A DNA stretch of 64,000 nt, taken from an uncultured Prochlorococcus sp. GTDB lineage: Bacteria > Cyanobacteriota > Cyanobacteriia > PCC-6307 > Cyanobiaceae. Below are positions 40,327 to 51,427 of this stretch, in pieces; position 1 is the first letter of the stretch, and the number at the start of each line of letters is the position of its first letter. The notes under the pieces were generated by a model, which was not told where the DNA came from, did not search any database, and was given only the letters and a program-made list of their open reading frames with translations. The stretch is from contig CACKJM010000002.1 of assembly GCA_902600475.1 (NCBI GenBank), forward strand, positions 1 to 64,000, in the 5' to 3' direction. Both the position numbers and the translations under genes were made by a program.

Positions 40327-41217
40327 ATGATAAATATCGAAGCATTAGAAAAAAAAATTAATTCATTAAATAAGTTTAATTTAGTTTTTGCATCTTTCTT
40401 CTTTAGTTTGATGACTTTGTGCGTAAAAAATATTGACAAAAGGATACCTATTTATGAGTTAGTTCTATTCAGATCCTTTTTTAGTTTAATGATTACATTA
40501 TTCATAATTAATTTAAAAAAGATAAGTCCTTGGGGTAACAATAGAACATTACTTTTTTTAAGAGGTGTTTTAGGAACTTTAGCTTTAGTTTGTATTTTTT
40601 ATGCGATAAGAAATATGCCTCTTAGTATATCTACAGTCATTCAGTACACTTATCCTATTTTTATATCTATATTTGCTTGCATATTTATAAAAGAAAAAAT
40701 AACTCGAAATTTAGTTTTGGCTTTAATTATTGGCTGGTTTGGTATATTAGTAATACTAAATCCAACTCAATTAGCAAATATAAATGTTGAAATTGAAATT
40801 TTTTCAATTTCGGTAGCATTTCTAGGGGCAATTTGCACTGCATTGGCATACGTCACAGTTAAGAAACTATCATTTACTGAAGATGTTTATGTAATTATTG
40901 GATATTTTCCACTTGTTTCATTTATAACTTTATTACCAATTGTGTTAATGAACTGGGTTACCCCAAATTGGAATGAATTATTTTGGATCATTGGCATTGG
41001 CTTATTTACTCAATTAGGTCAGACCTTCTTAACTATAGGATTAAAAAATTTACCTGCATCTGAAGCTTCAACAATTAATTATTTACAGGTTTTTTTCGGA
41101 TCAATATGGGGAATTTTATTTTTTAGTGAAATAATAAACATAAATTTTTTACTAGGCGCTTCACTAGTTTTATTAGGAACTATTATATCTACTTCCAAAA
41201 TAATCAAAAGGACATAG
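40327..41217 (+). CDS. DMT/EamA family transporter
   Basis: Ten TM pattern, ELVLFRSFFSLMITL, WFGILVILNP. Confidence 0.88.
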   Translation: MINIEALEKKINSLNKFNLVFASFFFSLMTLCVKNIDKRIPIYELVLFRSFFSLMITLFIINLKKISPWGNNRTLLFLRGVLGTLALVCIFYAIRNMPLSISTVIQYTYPIFISIFACIFIKEKITRNLVLALIIGWFGILVILNPTQLANINVEIEIFSISVAFLGAICTALAYVTVKKLSFTEDVYVIIGYFPLVSFITLLPIVLMNWVTPNWNELFWIIGIGLFTQLGQTFLTIGLKNLPASEASTINYLQVFFGSIWGILFFSEIININFLLGASLVLLGTIISTSKIIKRT

Positions 41218-41241
41218 AATGTTATTAGAGTAAAAAAAATT

Positions 41242-41598
41242 GTGAAATTTTTCTATTTAGCTTTATTATTTTGTTTTTCTCCTGTTGTTCAAGTTAAAGC
41301 AACAACTCCAAAGTCAGTAACGTGCACAAGAACTGAATATAGAGAGGAGTATATCCCTGGAACGAAATCAAACCCAGGCTACGTAAAAAGTTATGAAGTG
41401 GATGTCGTAATACCTTGTGGAGGTCAAAGTCAAGCTGAAAAAATAGATGATAATGACTGTAGTGAAGGTTCAGTTATTGGAGGTCTTCTTGGAGCTGGAA
41501 TAGCCCTATCCTCCTCTAGAGGTAAAGATAGATTTTGGGCAGTGCCTGCTGGTGGGACAGCAGGAGCACTAATTGGATGTCAGGTGGATGGTGGTTAA
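41242..41598 (+). CDS. Secreted/envelope protein with glycine-zipper C-terminus
   Basis: Signal peptide, six mature-part Cys, GSVIGGLLGAGIAL...AVPAGGTAGALIG; GTG start. Confidence 0.7.
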   Translation: MKFFYLALLFCFSPVVQVKATTPKSVTCTRTEYREEYIPGTKSNPGYVKSYEVDVVIPCGGQSQAEKIDDNDCSEGSVIGGLLGAGIALSSSRGKDRFWAVPAGGTAGALIGCQVDGG

Positions 41599-42276
41599 TT
41601 GATTAGTTGGATAAATGGAGAGTTAGTTGAATTATGGCAAACTAATCAAAAATTTTTTGTTTTAATAAATTGCCAAGGATTGGGATACGAAATACAAATA
41701 CTAGAATCCAATTTTCTAAAATTAAAAACAAATCAGATATCTAATAAAAATATCACTCTTTGGATAAAACATATTAAGAAAGAAGATTCAGATTTACTAT
41801 TTGGTTTTACATCAAAGGTTCAAAAAAATTTCTTTATTGAAATTTTAAGTATTCGAGGTGTAGGATCTCAAATTGGTATGGGTATATTAAATAAACTTTC
41901 CATTAGTGAAGTTATAAATGCAATAAAAACTCAAAATAAAAAATTAATCTGTTCCGTACCTGGTATAGGTCAAAAAATGAGTGATCGGTTAATTTTAGAA
42001 TTAAAAAGTAAATTAAAAAGTGAAATACAATTTGAAGAAAAAAAAGGTAAAGATAAGTTTGAGATTGAGGATCCTGAAATTAATAAATTGATTGAGGACG
42101 TTCAATTAACCCTTAAATCATTAAATTACAAAAATAAAGAAATAAAGAATATTTTGCCAATTCTTATTAAAGAAGTAGCTCTCCTCGATAAAAAAGAAAA
42201 TAATTTATTATTTGAAAATTTATTGAAATCGGCTATGAATTATCTAGATAAGGATAATAGTAATTTAGCTAGATGA
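41599..42276 (+). CDS. ruvA: Holliday junction DNA helicase subunit RuvA
   Basis: GFTSKVQKNFFIEILSIRGVGSQIGMGIL, VPGIGQKMSDRLILELK; TTG start abutting upstream stop. Confidence 0.92.
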   Translation: MISWINGELVELWQTNQKFFVLINCQGLGYEIQILESNFLKLKTNQISNKNITLWIKHIKKEDSDLLFGFTSKVQKNFFIEILSIRGVGSQIGMGILNKLSISEVINAIKTQNKKLICSVPGIGQKMSDRLILELKSKLKSEIQFEEKKGKDKFEIEDPEINKLIEDVQLTLKSLNYKNKEIKNILPILIKEVALLDKKENNLLFENLLKSAMNYLDKDNSNLAR

Positions 42277-42308
42277 CGTAGTATCATAGAGTAAGAAAAA
42301 TAAATTTT

Positions 42309-42578
42309 ATGTCATTAGATACAGCTGAAAAACAGAAGCTTATTGAAACTCATCAAGTTCATCCAACTGATACAGGCTCAGTAGAAGTTCAGGTGGCAAT
42401 GCTCTCTAAAAGAATATCAAAATTAAGTGATCATCTCCAAGGAAACATCCATGATTTCGCTTCTAGGCAAGGATTATTAAAAATGATTGGGAAAAGGAAA
42501 AGATTATTAACTTACATAAAAGACAAAAACATTCAGAAATATCAAGATCTAGTTAAGAAAATTGGAATCAGAGGATGA
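42309..42578 (+). CDS. rpsO: 30S ribosomal protein S15
   Basis: [26 protein letters not shown]...[20 protein letters not shown]. Confidence 0.97.
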   Translation: MSLDTAEKQKLIETHQVHPTDTGSVEVQVAMLSKRISKLSDHLQGNIHDFASRQGLLKMIGKRKRLLTYIKDKNIQKYQDLVKKIGIRG

Positions 42579-42584
42579 TTTCAA

Positions 42585-43037
42585 TTGATGAATAAAAAGC
42601 AATCTAAAAAAAAGAAACAAAATAATAAGAAAAAAAATTTTTCTGAGAAAGCTGCGTTTGCTAATCTAGAAAAAACATCTAATACAGTAACTACCCCAAA
42701 GCAATCATCAAGAGGGATACCTAAATATGTTGCAGATAGAATGGCAAGAAGAATATTCTTTACAGCAGGAATACCGACAATATTAGGAATGTCGGTTTTT
42801 GTTGTTAGCTACATTATCGTCACAAGAAATATTGCTGAAATACCTCCTTCCTCAACAATTGCGATTTCAGCTTTGTTTTTCTTGTTAGGTCTTGCAGGAT
42901 TAAGTTTTGGAATATTATCAGCTAGTTGGGATAAAGAGCCAGGCTCTTTTTTCGGTATTGAAAATATTCCAATGAATATTCAACGTGCAAAGGCGGCCTT
43001 TAAACCTGCAACTCAAAATTTTGAGAAGAATGGTTAA
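42585..43037 (+). CDS. PAM68-like photosystem assembly membrane protein
   Basis: IPKYVADRMARRIFFTAGIPTILGMSVFV...GLAGLSFGILSASWD. Confidence 0.85.
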   Translation: MMNKKQSKKKKQNNKKKNFSEKAAFANLEKTSNTVTTPKQSSRGIPKYVADRMARRIFFTAGIPTILGMSVFVVSYIIVTRNIAEIPPSSTIAISALFFLLGLAGLSFGILSASWDKEPGSFFGIENIPMNIQRAKAAFKPATQNFEKNG

Positions 43038-43038
43038 T

Positions 43039-46000
43039 CTATGAAACTAATGATTTCAAATTAACTTGAAATGATTTATTTTCTAATAATTTGCATGCTC
43101 CTTGAATATCTCCAATACAAAATTGCTCCCCAAATTTTACGTAGGTAACACTATTTTTATTTCTTACTGCAGCTAAAACTGGAATCTTTATTCCATATCT
43201 ACCTTTTTCTGGTTTAAATTTAATTAAACAGTCTCTCAAAGTATTTTGTATTCTTACATCTGATGCTTGAGAACTTTCAAGATTAATAATAAGCAATTTA
43301 AGGTTATCTATCTCTCTACAATCATCAATTATTAATTGAGTCTTATCACTTTTTTTATCTATTGTTCCCCATAACAATAATCTAGTATCAGTCAAAAGAA
43401 ATTCTGATAATTTGACATAGGTTTTAGGAAAAACAATTGCTTCGCAACTTCCAGAAAGATCTTCAAGCTGAACTATAGCCATCCTATCTCCTTTTCTCGT
43501 TGTAATTTGCTTCAAATCAGGGATCATTCCAACTAAAGAGACTTTAGTTCTATCTTTTACTTCTTCTAACTGAGAAATGCTTATAGGAGATATAAGTTTA
43601 GCTGGCTTAGTTAAATGTTTTAGAGGATGATCAGATAAATAAAAGCCTAATAGCTGCTTCTCTAACTTTAACTTCTCAATAAGTGAATAATCATCAACCT
43701 TAGCTAATTGTGAATCTGAAAAAGCAACATTAGAAAATTCTTCTTTAGAGTCAAATAAATTCCCTTGGCCAGATAACCTATCACGATTTCTTGACGTGGC
43801 CCACTCAATAACATGTTCGAGATCTGACAATAACTGAGCTCTATTATTATTATTTGAGAATTCATCTAGTGCTCCACAATGTATTAGAGATTCAAGACTT
43901 CTTTTGTTAAGAACATTAGAAGGTAAACGATCGCAGAAATCTGATAATGACTTAAAGATTCCGAAACTATTTCGATTCTCAATTATATTTCTTATTGCAG
44001 AATCTCCTAAATTCTTAATTGCAGATAGCCCGAACATAATCTGATTATTCTTAATAGTGAAATCAACACCTGAATAATTAATGCTTGGTGAAATAACTTC
44101 TATTCCCATGGAATAACAATTGGAAATATATCTTTGCATCTTGTCACTTGAGCCGGCATTTACACTTAAAAGGGCTGCCATATATGCAACTGGAAAATGG
44201 GCTTTTAAAAATGCAGTTTGATAAGTTACAGCACCATAAGCCGTTGAATGACTTTTATTAAAACAATATTCTGCGAATAAAACCATTTGATCAAAAAGAT
44301 CATTTGCTAATTTTTCATTTACACCTTTCTTCATAGAACCATCTACAAAAATATTCCTATGCTTAACCATCTCAGATACTTTCTTTTTTCCCATTGCTCT
44401 TCGAAGTAAATCAGCATCACCCAAAGAATAACCGGCCAGGTCTTGAGCAATTTTCATGATTTGTTCTTGATAAACCATAATTCCATAGGTTTCAGTGAGA
44501 ATTGACTTAATAAAAGGATGAGGAAAATCAATCTTTTCGTTTCCATTTTTTCGATTTATGAATTTAGGAATGAGGCCTGCATCAAGAGGACCAGGTCTAT
44601 AAAGAGCTAATATGGATGAAATATCCTCTAGAGAATTAGGTTTGAAATCCTTAACGACCTGTTTCATACCTGAAGATTCGAGCTGAAAAATACCTTCAAG
44701 ATCGCCTCTCCCAATAAGCTCAAAGGTTTTACCATCATTTTGAGGTAGCTCATCAATGTTTATTTTCTTTCCAATAGATTGATTAATAAGAGAAACTGTC
44801 TTTTCAATCATCGTAAGATTCTTGAGGCCCAAGAAATCCATTTTTAATAATCCAAGAGATTCGATATCATCCATAGAATATTGGGTTATTATTTGTCCTT
44901 CATTATTCCTTTGAAGAGGAACAAGTTCGTCAAGCGGATCTGATGCGATAACAACTCCAGCAGCATGAACCCCATATGTTTTATTAGTTCCTTCAATTCT
45001 CAAAGCTAAATCAACCCATTTTTTCACTCTATTATCATTAATGTATTTATCTCTAAACTCTTGACTAGGAGAATTCTTATCAATCATTTCATTTAGTTTA
45101 TAAGGTTTCCCTCTTACAACCGGAATTAACTTAGCCAATTTATCAGCCTCTCCATATGGTATGTCTAGAACCCTCGCAACATCTTTTAAAACTGCCTTAG
45201 AGGTCATTTTATTGAAAGTAATTATTTGAGCAACTTTATCCTCTCCATAACGATTAGTAACATAATCAATAACTTCATTTCTCCTATCAATACAAAAATC
45301 GGTATCAATATCTGGCATAGACTTTCTTGCTGGATTTAAAAATCTCTCAAACAACAATCCATGCTCTACAGGATCTATATTTGTGATTTGAAGGGCATAA
45401 GCTACTAATGAACCTGCCGCAGAACCTCTACCTGGTCCTACTGGGATAGAGTTATCTCTAGCAAATTTGATGTAGTCCCAAACAACCAAAAAATAATCTG
45501 GGAATCCCATATCTTTAATGATTTTTAATTCGGAAGTTAGTCTTTTTCTATAGTTCTCATCAACATCTTTAAGATCATTTTTCTTAAGTCTTTTTAAAAG
45601 ACCTTCGTTAGATAATTGTGTTAGGAAAGAAAATGAATCTGTATCTTTATTAAGAGGGAATTTTGGCATCCTATAATTACCAAACAAATCAAATACTTCA
45701 ATTTTTTGAGATATTTCTACTGTATTGTTCACTGCCTCTTCAATTGATTCATCATCAATATGATCTTTAAAAAGTTCTAGCATTTCATTTTCACTTTTAA
45801 TATATTCTGTACCGGTATATCTCAATCTTTTTTCATCACTTATTAGTTTTCCTGTTAATACACAAAGCAAAGCATCATGTGCTTCAACATCCATATTTGA
45901 TAAGTAGTGTGCGTCGTTTGTAGCGATGACTTTTATTTGGTGCTTCTTCCCAATTCTTATCAATTCGACGTTAACAATCCTATCCTCAATAGAGCCGTGA

Positions 46001-46536
46001 TCTTGTATTTCTAGATAAAAATTATCTGCAAATAATTTTTTATACCATAGAGCGATATTCTCTGCTACGTCTAATCTACCTTTTAAGATAGCCTGAGGTA
46101 TCTCTCCACCAAGACAAGCGGTAGAAACTATAAGTCCATCACTATATTTACTTAAAAGAGATTTATCAATACATGGTCTAGAAAAAATGCCTCGACCTCT
46201 CATCCCATTTAGGTGACTAATTGTTGTTAACTTAACTAGATTCTTATAACCAGTATAATTTTTTGCTAACACTACTAAATGATATCTTTTTTCTTTTTTT
46301 GGCTGAGGATCATCAATAGAACCATTAATTACGTACATTTCATTACCAATAATTGGTTTTATGCCTTTTTCTTTACACTTCTTGACCAAGTCAAGAACGC
46401 CATACATAACTCCATGATCAGTAAGGGCTATAGATTCCATTCCAAGATCAGAAGCCCTTTCTACAATTTTTGAAATTTGACTGGCTCCATCTAGTAAGCT
46501 GTAGTCACTATGATTATGAAGAGGAACGAAACCCAT
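43039..46536 (-). CDS. dnaE: DNA polymerase III alpha subunit
   Basis: PLHNHSDYSLLDGASQI PHP domain, PDIDTDFCIDRRNEVIDY catalytic Asp residues; uninterrupted (no intein). Confidence 0.97.
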   Translation of the reverse strand: MGFVPLHNHSDYSLLDGASQISKIVERASDLGMESIALTDHGVMYGVLDLVKKCKEKGIKPIIGNEMYVINGSIDDPQPKKEKRYHLVVLAKNYTGYKNLVKLTTISHLNGMRGRGIFSRPCIDKSLLSKYSDGLIVSTACLGGEIPQAILKGRLDVAENIALWYKKLFADNFYLEIQDHGSIEDRIVNVELIRIGKKHQIKVIATNDAHYLSNMDVEAHDALLCVLTGKLISDEKRLRYTGTEYIKSENEMLELFKDHIDDESIEEAVNNTVEISQKIEVFDLFGNYRMPKFPLNKDTDSFSFLTQLSNEGLLKRLKKNDLKDVDENYRKRLTSELKIIKDMGFPDYFLVVWDYIKFARDNSIPVGPGRGSAAGSLVAYALQITNIDPVEHGLLFERFLNPARKSMPDIDTDFCIDRRNEVIDYVTNRYGEDKVAQIITFNKMTSKAVLKDVARVLDIPYGEADKLAKLIPVVRGKPYKLNEMIDKNSPSQEFRDKYINDNRVKKWVDLALRIEGTNKTYGVHAAGVVIASDPLDELVPLQRNNEGQIITQYSMDDIESLGLLKMDFLGLKNLTMIEKTVSLINQSIGKKINIDELPQNDGKTFELIGRGDLEGIFQLESSGMKQVVKDFKPNSLEDISSILALYRPGPLDAGLIPKFINRKNGNEKIDFPHPFIKSILTETYGIMVYQEQIMKIAQDLAGYSLGDADLLRRAMGKKKVSEMVKHRNIFVDGSMKKGVNEKLANDLFDQMVLFAEYCFNKSHSTAYGAVTYQTAFLKAHFPVAYMAALLSVNAGSSDKMQRYISNCYSMGIEVISPSINYSGVDFTIKNNQIMFGLSAIKNLGDSAIRNIIENRNSFGIFKSLSDFCDRLPSNVLNKRSLESLIHCGALDEFSNNNNRAQLLSDLEHVIEWATSRNRDRLSGQGNLFDSKEEFSNVAFSDSQLAKVDDYSLIEKLKLEKQLLGFYLSDHPLKHLTKPAKLISPISISQLEEVKDRTKVSLVGMIPDLKQITTRKGDRMAIVQLEDLSGSCEAIVFPKTYVKLSEFLLTDTRLLLWGTIDKKSDKTQLIIDDCREIDNLKLLIINLESSQASDVRIQNTLRDCLIKFKPEKGRYGIKIPVLAAVRNKNSVTYVKFGEQFCIGDIQGACKLLENKSFQVNLKSLVS

Positions 46537-46620
46537 ATTCAGATTATTTATATATACAAGATAGAGAAAATATCTGAAAGATCTATACTTTGTGGTTACA
46601 AATTAATTTTTAATACAAAT

Positions 46621-48069
46621 TTAGAATAAAGGTTTATTCTTGATTACCTGAGCATCAATTTCGAAAATATTTGCGGCATTCAATATCCGATCCTCCTCTA
46701 ACACATTTCCAATTAGCTGAAGTCCTATTGGTAATCCTTTAGTATCAAAACCACAAGGAATACTTATAGCTGGAAGACCTGCCAAATTAGCAGGAACAGT
46801 TAATAGATCAGAAAGATACATAGAAAGTGGATCATTGGCAAAATCACCCTTTAAAAAAGCGGTAGTTGGACATGTCGGGGTTAATAAAATATCTACTTTC
46901 TGGAAAGCATTATCAAAATCTTTTCTTATTAGTGTTCTAACTTTTTGTGCTTTTTTGTAATAAGCGTCACTGTATCCTGCAGACAAAGCATAAGTTCCTA
47001 TCAAAATTCTTCTTTGTACTTCATCACCAAATCCTTCAGCTCTACTTTTTGAAGTCATATCTAAAAGATTAGAACCTTGATTCGATCTATAACCATATTT
47101 AACTCCATCGTATCTGGCCAAATTTGCAGATGCTTCAGATGGTGCAATTACATAATATGTGGCAATTCCGTCGTTGAACCTAGGACATTCTACTTCAATG
47201 ATATCAGCTCCTAAAGTTTTAAATCTTTCAACAGCAGATAGAACAGAATCTTTAACTTCTAAATTTAAGCCAGGATGTTCAAAACATTCTTTAATGATCC
47301 CAATTTTTAAATTCTTTATAGATTTATTTAAATCATTCAAATAATTTGGTACAGGTTTATCAAGACATGTTGAATCTAAGGGATCTTTACCAGATATTGA
47401 ATAAAGAATTTCAGCGGCATCAGAGACAGTATTTGTAATTGGACCAATTTGATCAAGTGAGCTAGCAAATGCAACTAATCCCCATCTACTTACTCGGCCG
47501 TAGGTAGGCTTGAGCCCAACAACACCACAAAAAGAGGCTGGTTGTCTTATTGAACCTCCAGTATCAGAACCTATAGCAGCTGCACATAATCCAGCGGCAA
47601 CTGAAGCAGCACTACCTCCTGAACTTCCACCAGGAACTCTAGTAATATCCCAAGGATTAGAAGTAACTCCAAAGACAGAAGTCTCTGTTGAACTACCCAT
47701 TGCAAATTCGTCCAAATTTGTTTTACCTAAACAAATGCATCCTGAAGACCATAATTTACTTGAAGCTGTTGATTCATAAGGTGCAACAAAGCTTTTGAGC
47801 ATTTTACTTGCACAAGTAGTTGAGACTCCTTTAGTGCAAATATTATCCTTAATTGCTATCGGGATTCCTGCAAGAGGAGGAAGTATTTCTTCATTTTGAA
47901 TTAATTTATCTATATATTCAGCTTGTCTGATTGCATTATCTTTAGTAGTACAAATATAAGAATTAATTTTTGGGTCTTTGGAATCGATCTTTAAAAAAAA
48001 ATCATTAGTTAATTCTTTAACAGAAGCATTTTTACTATTAATTTCCTTTCTTAAAGAATTAAAATTCAT
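46621..48069 (-). CDS. gatA: Glutamyl-tRNA(Gln) amidotransferase subunit A
   Basis: [37 protein letters not shown]. Confidence 0.97.
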   Translation of the reverse strand: MNFNSLRKEINSKNASVKELTNDFFLKIDSKDPKINSYICTTKDNAIRQAEYIDKLIQNEEILPPLAGIPIAIKDNICTKGVSTTCASKMLKSFVAPYESTASSKLWSSGCICLGKTNLDEFAMGSSTETSVFGVTSNPWDITRVPGGSSGGSAASVAAGLCAAAIGSDTGGSIRQPASFCGVVGLKPTYGRVSRWGLVAFASSLDQIGPITNTVSDAAEILYSISGKDPLDSTCLDKPVPNYLNDLNKSIKNLKIGIIKECFEHPGLNLEVKDSVLSAVERFKTLGADIIEVECPRFNDGIATYYVIAPSEASANLARYDGVKYGYRSNQGSNLLDMTSKSRAEGFGDEVQRRILIGTYALSAGYSDAYYKKAQKVRTLIRKDFDNAFQKVDILLTPTCPTTAFLKGDFANDPLSMYLSDLLTVPANLAGLPAISIPCGFDTKGLPIGLQLIGNVLEEDRILNAANIFEIDAQVIKNKPLF

Positions 48070-48100
48070 TTCTCAACTTGTTATCTAAATATAATGATAA

Positions 48101-48316
48101 TCAAACGGTTAATGGTTCTTCTTTTTTGCAACGAACTAGACTATGTTTAATCTTAGTAGAACCTTCATCATTAAGATCTTTCATAAAAGAAAGCATATTT
48201 TCTTTTAAACTATTTTTAGTAAGAAAAGGGCCATACCAATAAATGGTTTTGGGATTTTCTGTCTCAATTTTAGCCCACCAAGCTAATCCAAGTTTGTTTC
48301 CAAAGTTTCTAATCAA
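48101..48316 (-). CDS. Small conserved protein, DUF1816-like
   Basis: GLAWWAKIETENPKTIYWYGPFLTKNSLKENM. Confidence 0.75.
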   Translation of the reverse strand: MIRNFGNKLGLAWWAKIETENPKTIYWYGPFLTKNSLKENMLSFMKDLNDEGSTKIKHSLVRCKKEEPLTV

Positions 48317-48455
48317 TTTTATAGATCTATGAAGATCGTAGATTCTTGTTAAATTCTATACAATTTTGAAGTAAAAATTCAATAAATTTTCATTAATTAT
48401 ATAAATGTATTGAAACAACAATATTTTAAAGAGCATAAATTGCAATTTTTAAAAA

Positions 48456-49463
48456 TTATTTACAAGTCAAGTGAAATATTGAAATTGCGGTAGCCACAGA
48501 GGCATTTAAACTTGATGTTTTACCTTTAAGAGGAATCCTTAATAGAAAATCGCATTTTTTCTGAGTAAGCAAAGAAATTCCTTTATCTTCAGCTCCGACT
48601 ATTAATACCATAGGGGTTTTTTCATTAAACTTTGAAAGAGATAATTGACCATTTTCAGATAACCCTACAACAAGAAAACCGTTTTTCTTTAACTCATCAA
48701 TTGCCCTATTTAAATTAACAACTCTACTTACTGGTAAGTGTTCCAAGGCTCCTGCTGCTACTTTGGCAACTGTTCCAGTTAAGCCTGCAGATCTTCTTTG
48801 AGGAATGACAATACCATTGCAATTAAAAGCCTCTGCTGATCTTATAATTGCACCAAGATTATGTGGGTCAGTAATACCATCTAAGGCAATAATAATAGGA
48901 TTTGCAGAGTCCTTTTTAGAAAAATCAATTAAATTTTCCAGTGATATTGTTTTAGAACATGCCAACTGTAATGCAATACCTTGATGTGAAGCACCAAATG
49001 TCAATTGTGAAAGCCTGTTCCAAGAGACTTCTTCAATGAGGACACCTTTAGATTTAAAATCCTTAAGTAAAATAAAAAACTTCTCTGAAGAAAAAATTTC
49101 TGAAGTACACCAAATCCTATTAATATCTCTTTTGTTAATAAGAGCCTCAAAAACTGAATGTTTACCCCAGATCCAATCATCAAGATTTCTTTTATTTGCT
49201 GGCTCTTCATAAATGGCGGAATCTTTGTTAGAAAATTCAGAACCATATTTGGGTATTGGCTTTCTTTTCCTTAAAGATGATGAATTAATATTATTTTTTT
49301 GAGTTTCATTTAGGTTATTAGTACTCTTTTTAAAAGAATTTATCAAGATTTTATTATTTTTTTTTGAAGAATTTTTATTTTTAGAGTAAAAATCAGAATT
49401 AGAATTTTTCTTATTTTTTTTACTATTTTTTCCGGGGAAATTATTTTTAGATGAGTATTTCAT
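48456..49463 (-). CDS. rlmB: SpoU/TrmH-family rRNA 2'-O-methyltransferase (RlmB type) with long basic N-terminal extension
   Basis: LDGITDPHNLGAIIRSAEAF, VGAEDKGIS, RIPLKGKTSSLNASVATAI. Confidence 0.9.
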   Translation of the reverse strand: MKYSSKNNFPGKNSKKNKKNSNSDFYSKNKNSSKKNNKILINSFKKSTNNLNETQKNNINSSSLRKRKPIPKYGSEFSNKDSAIYEEPANKRNLDDWIWGKHSVFEALINKRDINRIWCTSEIFSSEKFFILLKDFKSKGVLIEEVSWNRLSQLTFGASHQGIALQLACSKTISLENLIDFSKKDSANPIIIALDGITDPHNLGAIIRSAEAFNCNGIVIPQRRSAGLTGTVAKVAAGALEHLPVSRVVNLNRAIDELKKNGFLVVGLSENGQLSLSKFNEKTPMVLIVGAEDKGISLLTQKKCDFLLRIPLKGKTSSLNASVATAISIFHLTCK

Positions 49464-49467
49464 TAAT

Positions 49468-49866
49468 TCATTTCATTTTAATTTCAAGATATTCAAAGAG
49501 AGTTGATAATCTTTGAGGATCTTTTAAAAATAGCCAACCAATAAGAGTTTCAAAACCAGTTGCTCTTGAGTATATGGTTGGGTTTGAGGATTTTGGGTAT
49601 CTCTTAGTTTTATTTCTAGCACGCCTAATTAAATCGATCTCATTTGCATTTAATAAGTGTTCAATTTGACTTAAAGATTTTGATTGAGATTTTGCTTTTA
49701 CTTCGTTTACTACTGATAAATGAAGTTCTTTTGATTTCAAGGGAAAATGAACATATCTTAGTCTTTGATGAAGTTCCCATACTGCATCGCCAAGCCAAGC
49801 AAGTTGAATAACGCCTATTTCTTCAGGAGAACCATATGGAACCAAGTTTTGAATCCAATAATTCAA
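49468..49866 (-). CDS. mrnC: Mini-ribonuclease 3
   Basis: IQLAWLGDAVWELHQRLRYV...RRARNKTKRYPKS...ATGFETLIGWLFL. Confidence 0.9.
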   Translation of the reverse strand: MNYWIQNLVPYGSPEEIGVIQLAWLGDAVWELHQRLRYVHFPLKSKELHLSVVNEVKAKSQSKSLSQIEHLLNANEIDLIRRARNKTKRYPKSSNPTIYSRATGFETLIGWLFLKDPQRLSTLFEYLEIKMK

Positions 49867-50240
49867 TTTTTTAAATAAGTTAGGGCATCTTCAAGACATG
49901 ACTTTAAATTTAGAAAGTCGCCTAAACGAACAAGTTTAATTGTTTGAGCCACTCTAGAATTACCAACAATTGAAAAAGCTAACTTTAACTTTTTACATTC
50001 TTTAGCCGTCTGAACAAGAGCTCCAAGTCCCGAAGAATCTAAAAAATCTATTTTTGTAAGATCAATAACGAATGGATGCTCATTATTTAAATTATTAGTA
50101 ACAAAACTCTTAAATTGTTTTTCTGAGAAGGCATCAAGTTGGCCTTTAAAAGTAAAAACAATAATATTTGTTCTTAAATCAATGTTTCCTCTTAAAGAAA
50201 CTGTTAACTTCTGAAAATCTTCTATGTTTAATTCCTCCAA
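49863..50240 (-). CDS. STAS-domain anti-sigma factor antagonist
   Basis: VIDLTKIDFLDSSGLGALVQTAKE with phospho-acceptor Ser context. Confidence 0.9.
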   Translation of the reverse strand: MEELNIEDFQKLTVSLRGNIDLRTNIIVFTFKGQLDAFSEKQFKSFVTNNLNNEHPFVIDLTKIDFLDSSGLGALVQTAKECKKLKLAFSIVGNSRVAQTIKLVRLGDFLNLKSCLEDALTYLKN

Positions 50241-50284
50241 TGAATATATTAAATGTAATTATCAAATCAAATGAAAACAATATG

Positions 50285-51427
50285 TCAACATCTTTCTAAC
50301 ATTAGAGAAACAAATTTTTTAAATAAATAATCTGAATCATGAGGACCAGGTCCTGCTTCTGGATGATATTGAACACTAAATATAGGCTTATTAATAACCT
50401 CTAAACCAGCGACAGTATTATCATTAAGGTTATAGTGCGTAATTTTGACTTTATCTTTTGACAAAGATTTTGGGTCAATAGCAAAACCATGATTCTGGCT
50501 AGTTATCTCAATTTGGTTATTTATTCCACAAGGATGATTTAAACCACGGTGTCCAAATTGAAGTTTATAAGTTACTCCCCCTAAAGCCAATCCAAATATT
50601 TGATGGCCAAGGCAAATTCCGAACATAGGTATTTCACCATGTTCAATAAGTGATTTTGCTAAATCAATTCCTTCATTAACGGAGGAGGGGTCCCCTGGTC
50701 CATTTGAGAAAAATATTCCATCTGGTTTCTTTGATAAAACATCTTTTAAAGAGGATCGTGAAGGTAAAACTAAAATTTCACAACCATGGGAAACTAGTCT
50801 ATTTAAAATTGATTTTTTTATTCCAAAATCAATTGCTACTATTTTTAATTTATTAGCCTTTTCTAAATATCTTTTTCTAATATCAAATTTTGTTTCTGTA
50901 GGTTTTTGCCATAAATATTGTTGCTTTGTAGAAACTTCTTTTGATAAATCTAATCCTTCCATTTTGGGTATTTCAGATATTTTTTTTAAACAATTTTCCA
51001 CAGTTTTATCTTCAGAGGTCAAAATTCCGTTCATCGACCCATTAGATCTTAAGATTTTAACAAGGGCCCTAGTATCAATTCCATAAAGGCCTATTATGTT
51101 TTTTTCAACTAACCATTGATCAAAATTCTTTAAGGATCTCCAATTGCTATTATTTGACGAATAATTTCTAACAATTATTCCTTTAACGCTATTACTAGAT
51201 TCTGAATCTTCAAGATTAATACCAGTATTTCCAATTTCTGGATAAGTGAATGTTAAAATTTGTCCATAGTAACTTGGATCAGTTATAACTTCCTGATATC
51301 CGGTCATTCCTGTATTAAAAACTATTTCACCAAAAGCAGTTCCAGAAGCTCCAAAAGAAAATCCAGGGAATACAATACCATTGCTTAAAACTAATTTTGC
51401 GTTTTTCTTATATGGATTAATCATCAA
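50285..51427 (-). CDS. carA: Carbamoyl-phosphate synthase small subunit
   Basis: [50 protein letters not shown]. Confidence 0.97.
   Translation of the reverse strand: MMINPYKKNAKLVLSNGIVFPGFSFGASGTAFGEIVFNTGMTGYQEVITDPSYYGQILTFTYPEIGNTGINLEDSESSNSVKGIIVRNYSSNNSNWRSLKNFDQWLVEKNIIGLYGIDTRALVKILRSNGSMNGILTSEDKTVENCLKKISEIPKMEGLDLSKEVSTKQQYLWQKPTETKFDIRKRYLEKANKLKIVAIDFGIKKSILNRLVSHGCEILVLPSRSSLKDVLSKKPDGIFFSNGPGDPSSVNEGIDLAKSLIEHGEIPMFGICLGHQIFGLALGGVTYKLQFGHRGLNHPCGINNQIEITSQNHGFAIDPKSLSKDKVKITHYNLNDNTVAGLEVINKPIFSVQYHPEAGPGPHDSDYLFKKFVSLMLERC

Noticed and set aside
43039-46536. Possible split intein in dnaE, as in many cyanobacteria
   Set aside because: Protein is continuous from PHP domain to C-terminus at normal length, with no intein splice motifs.
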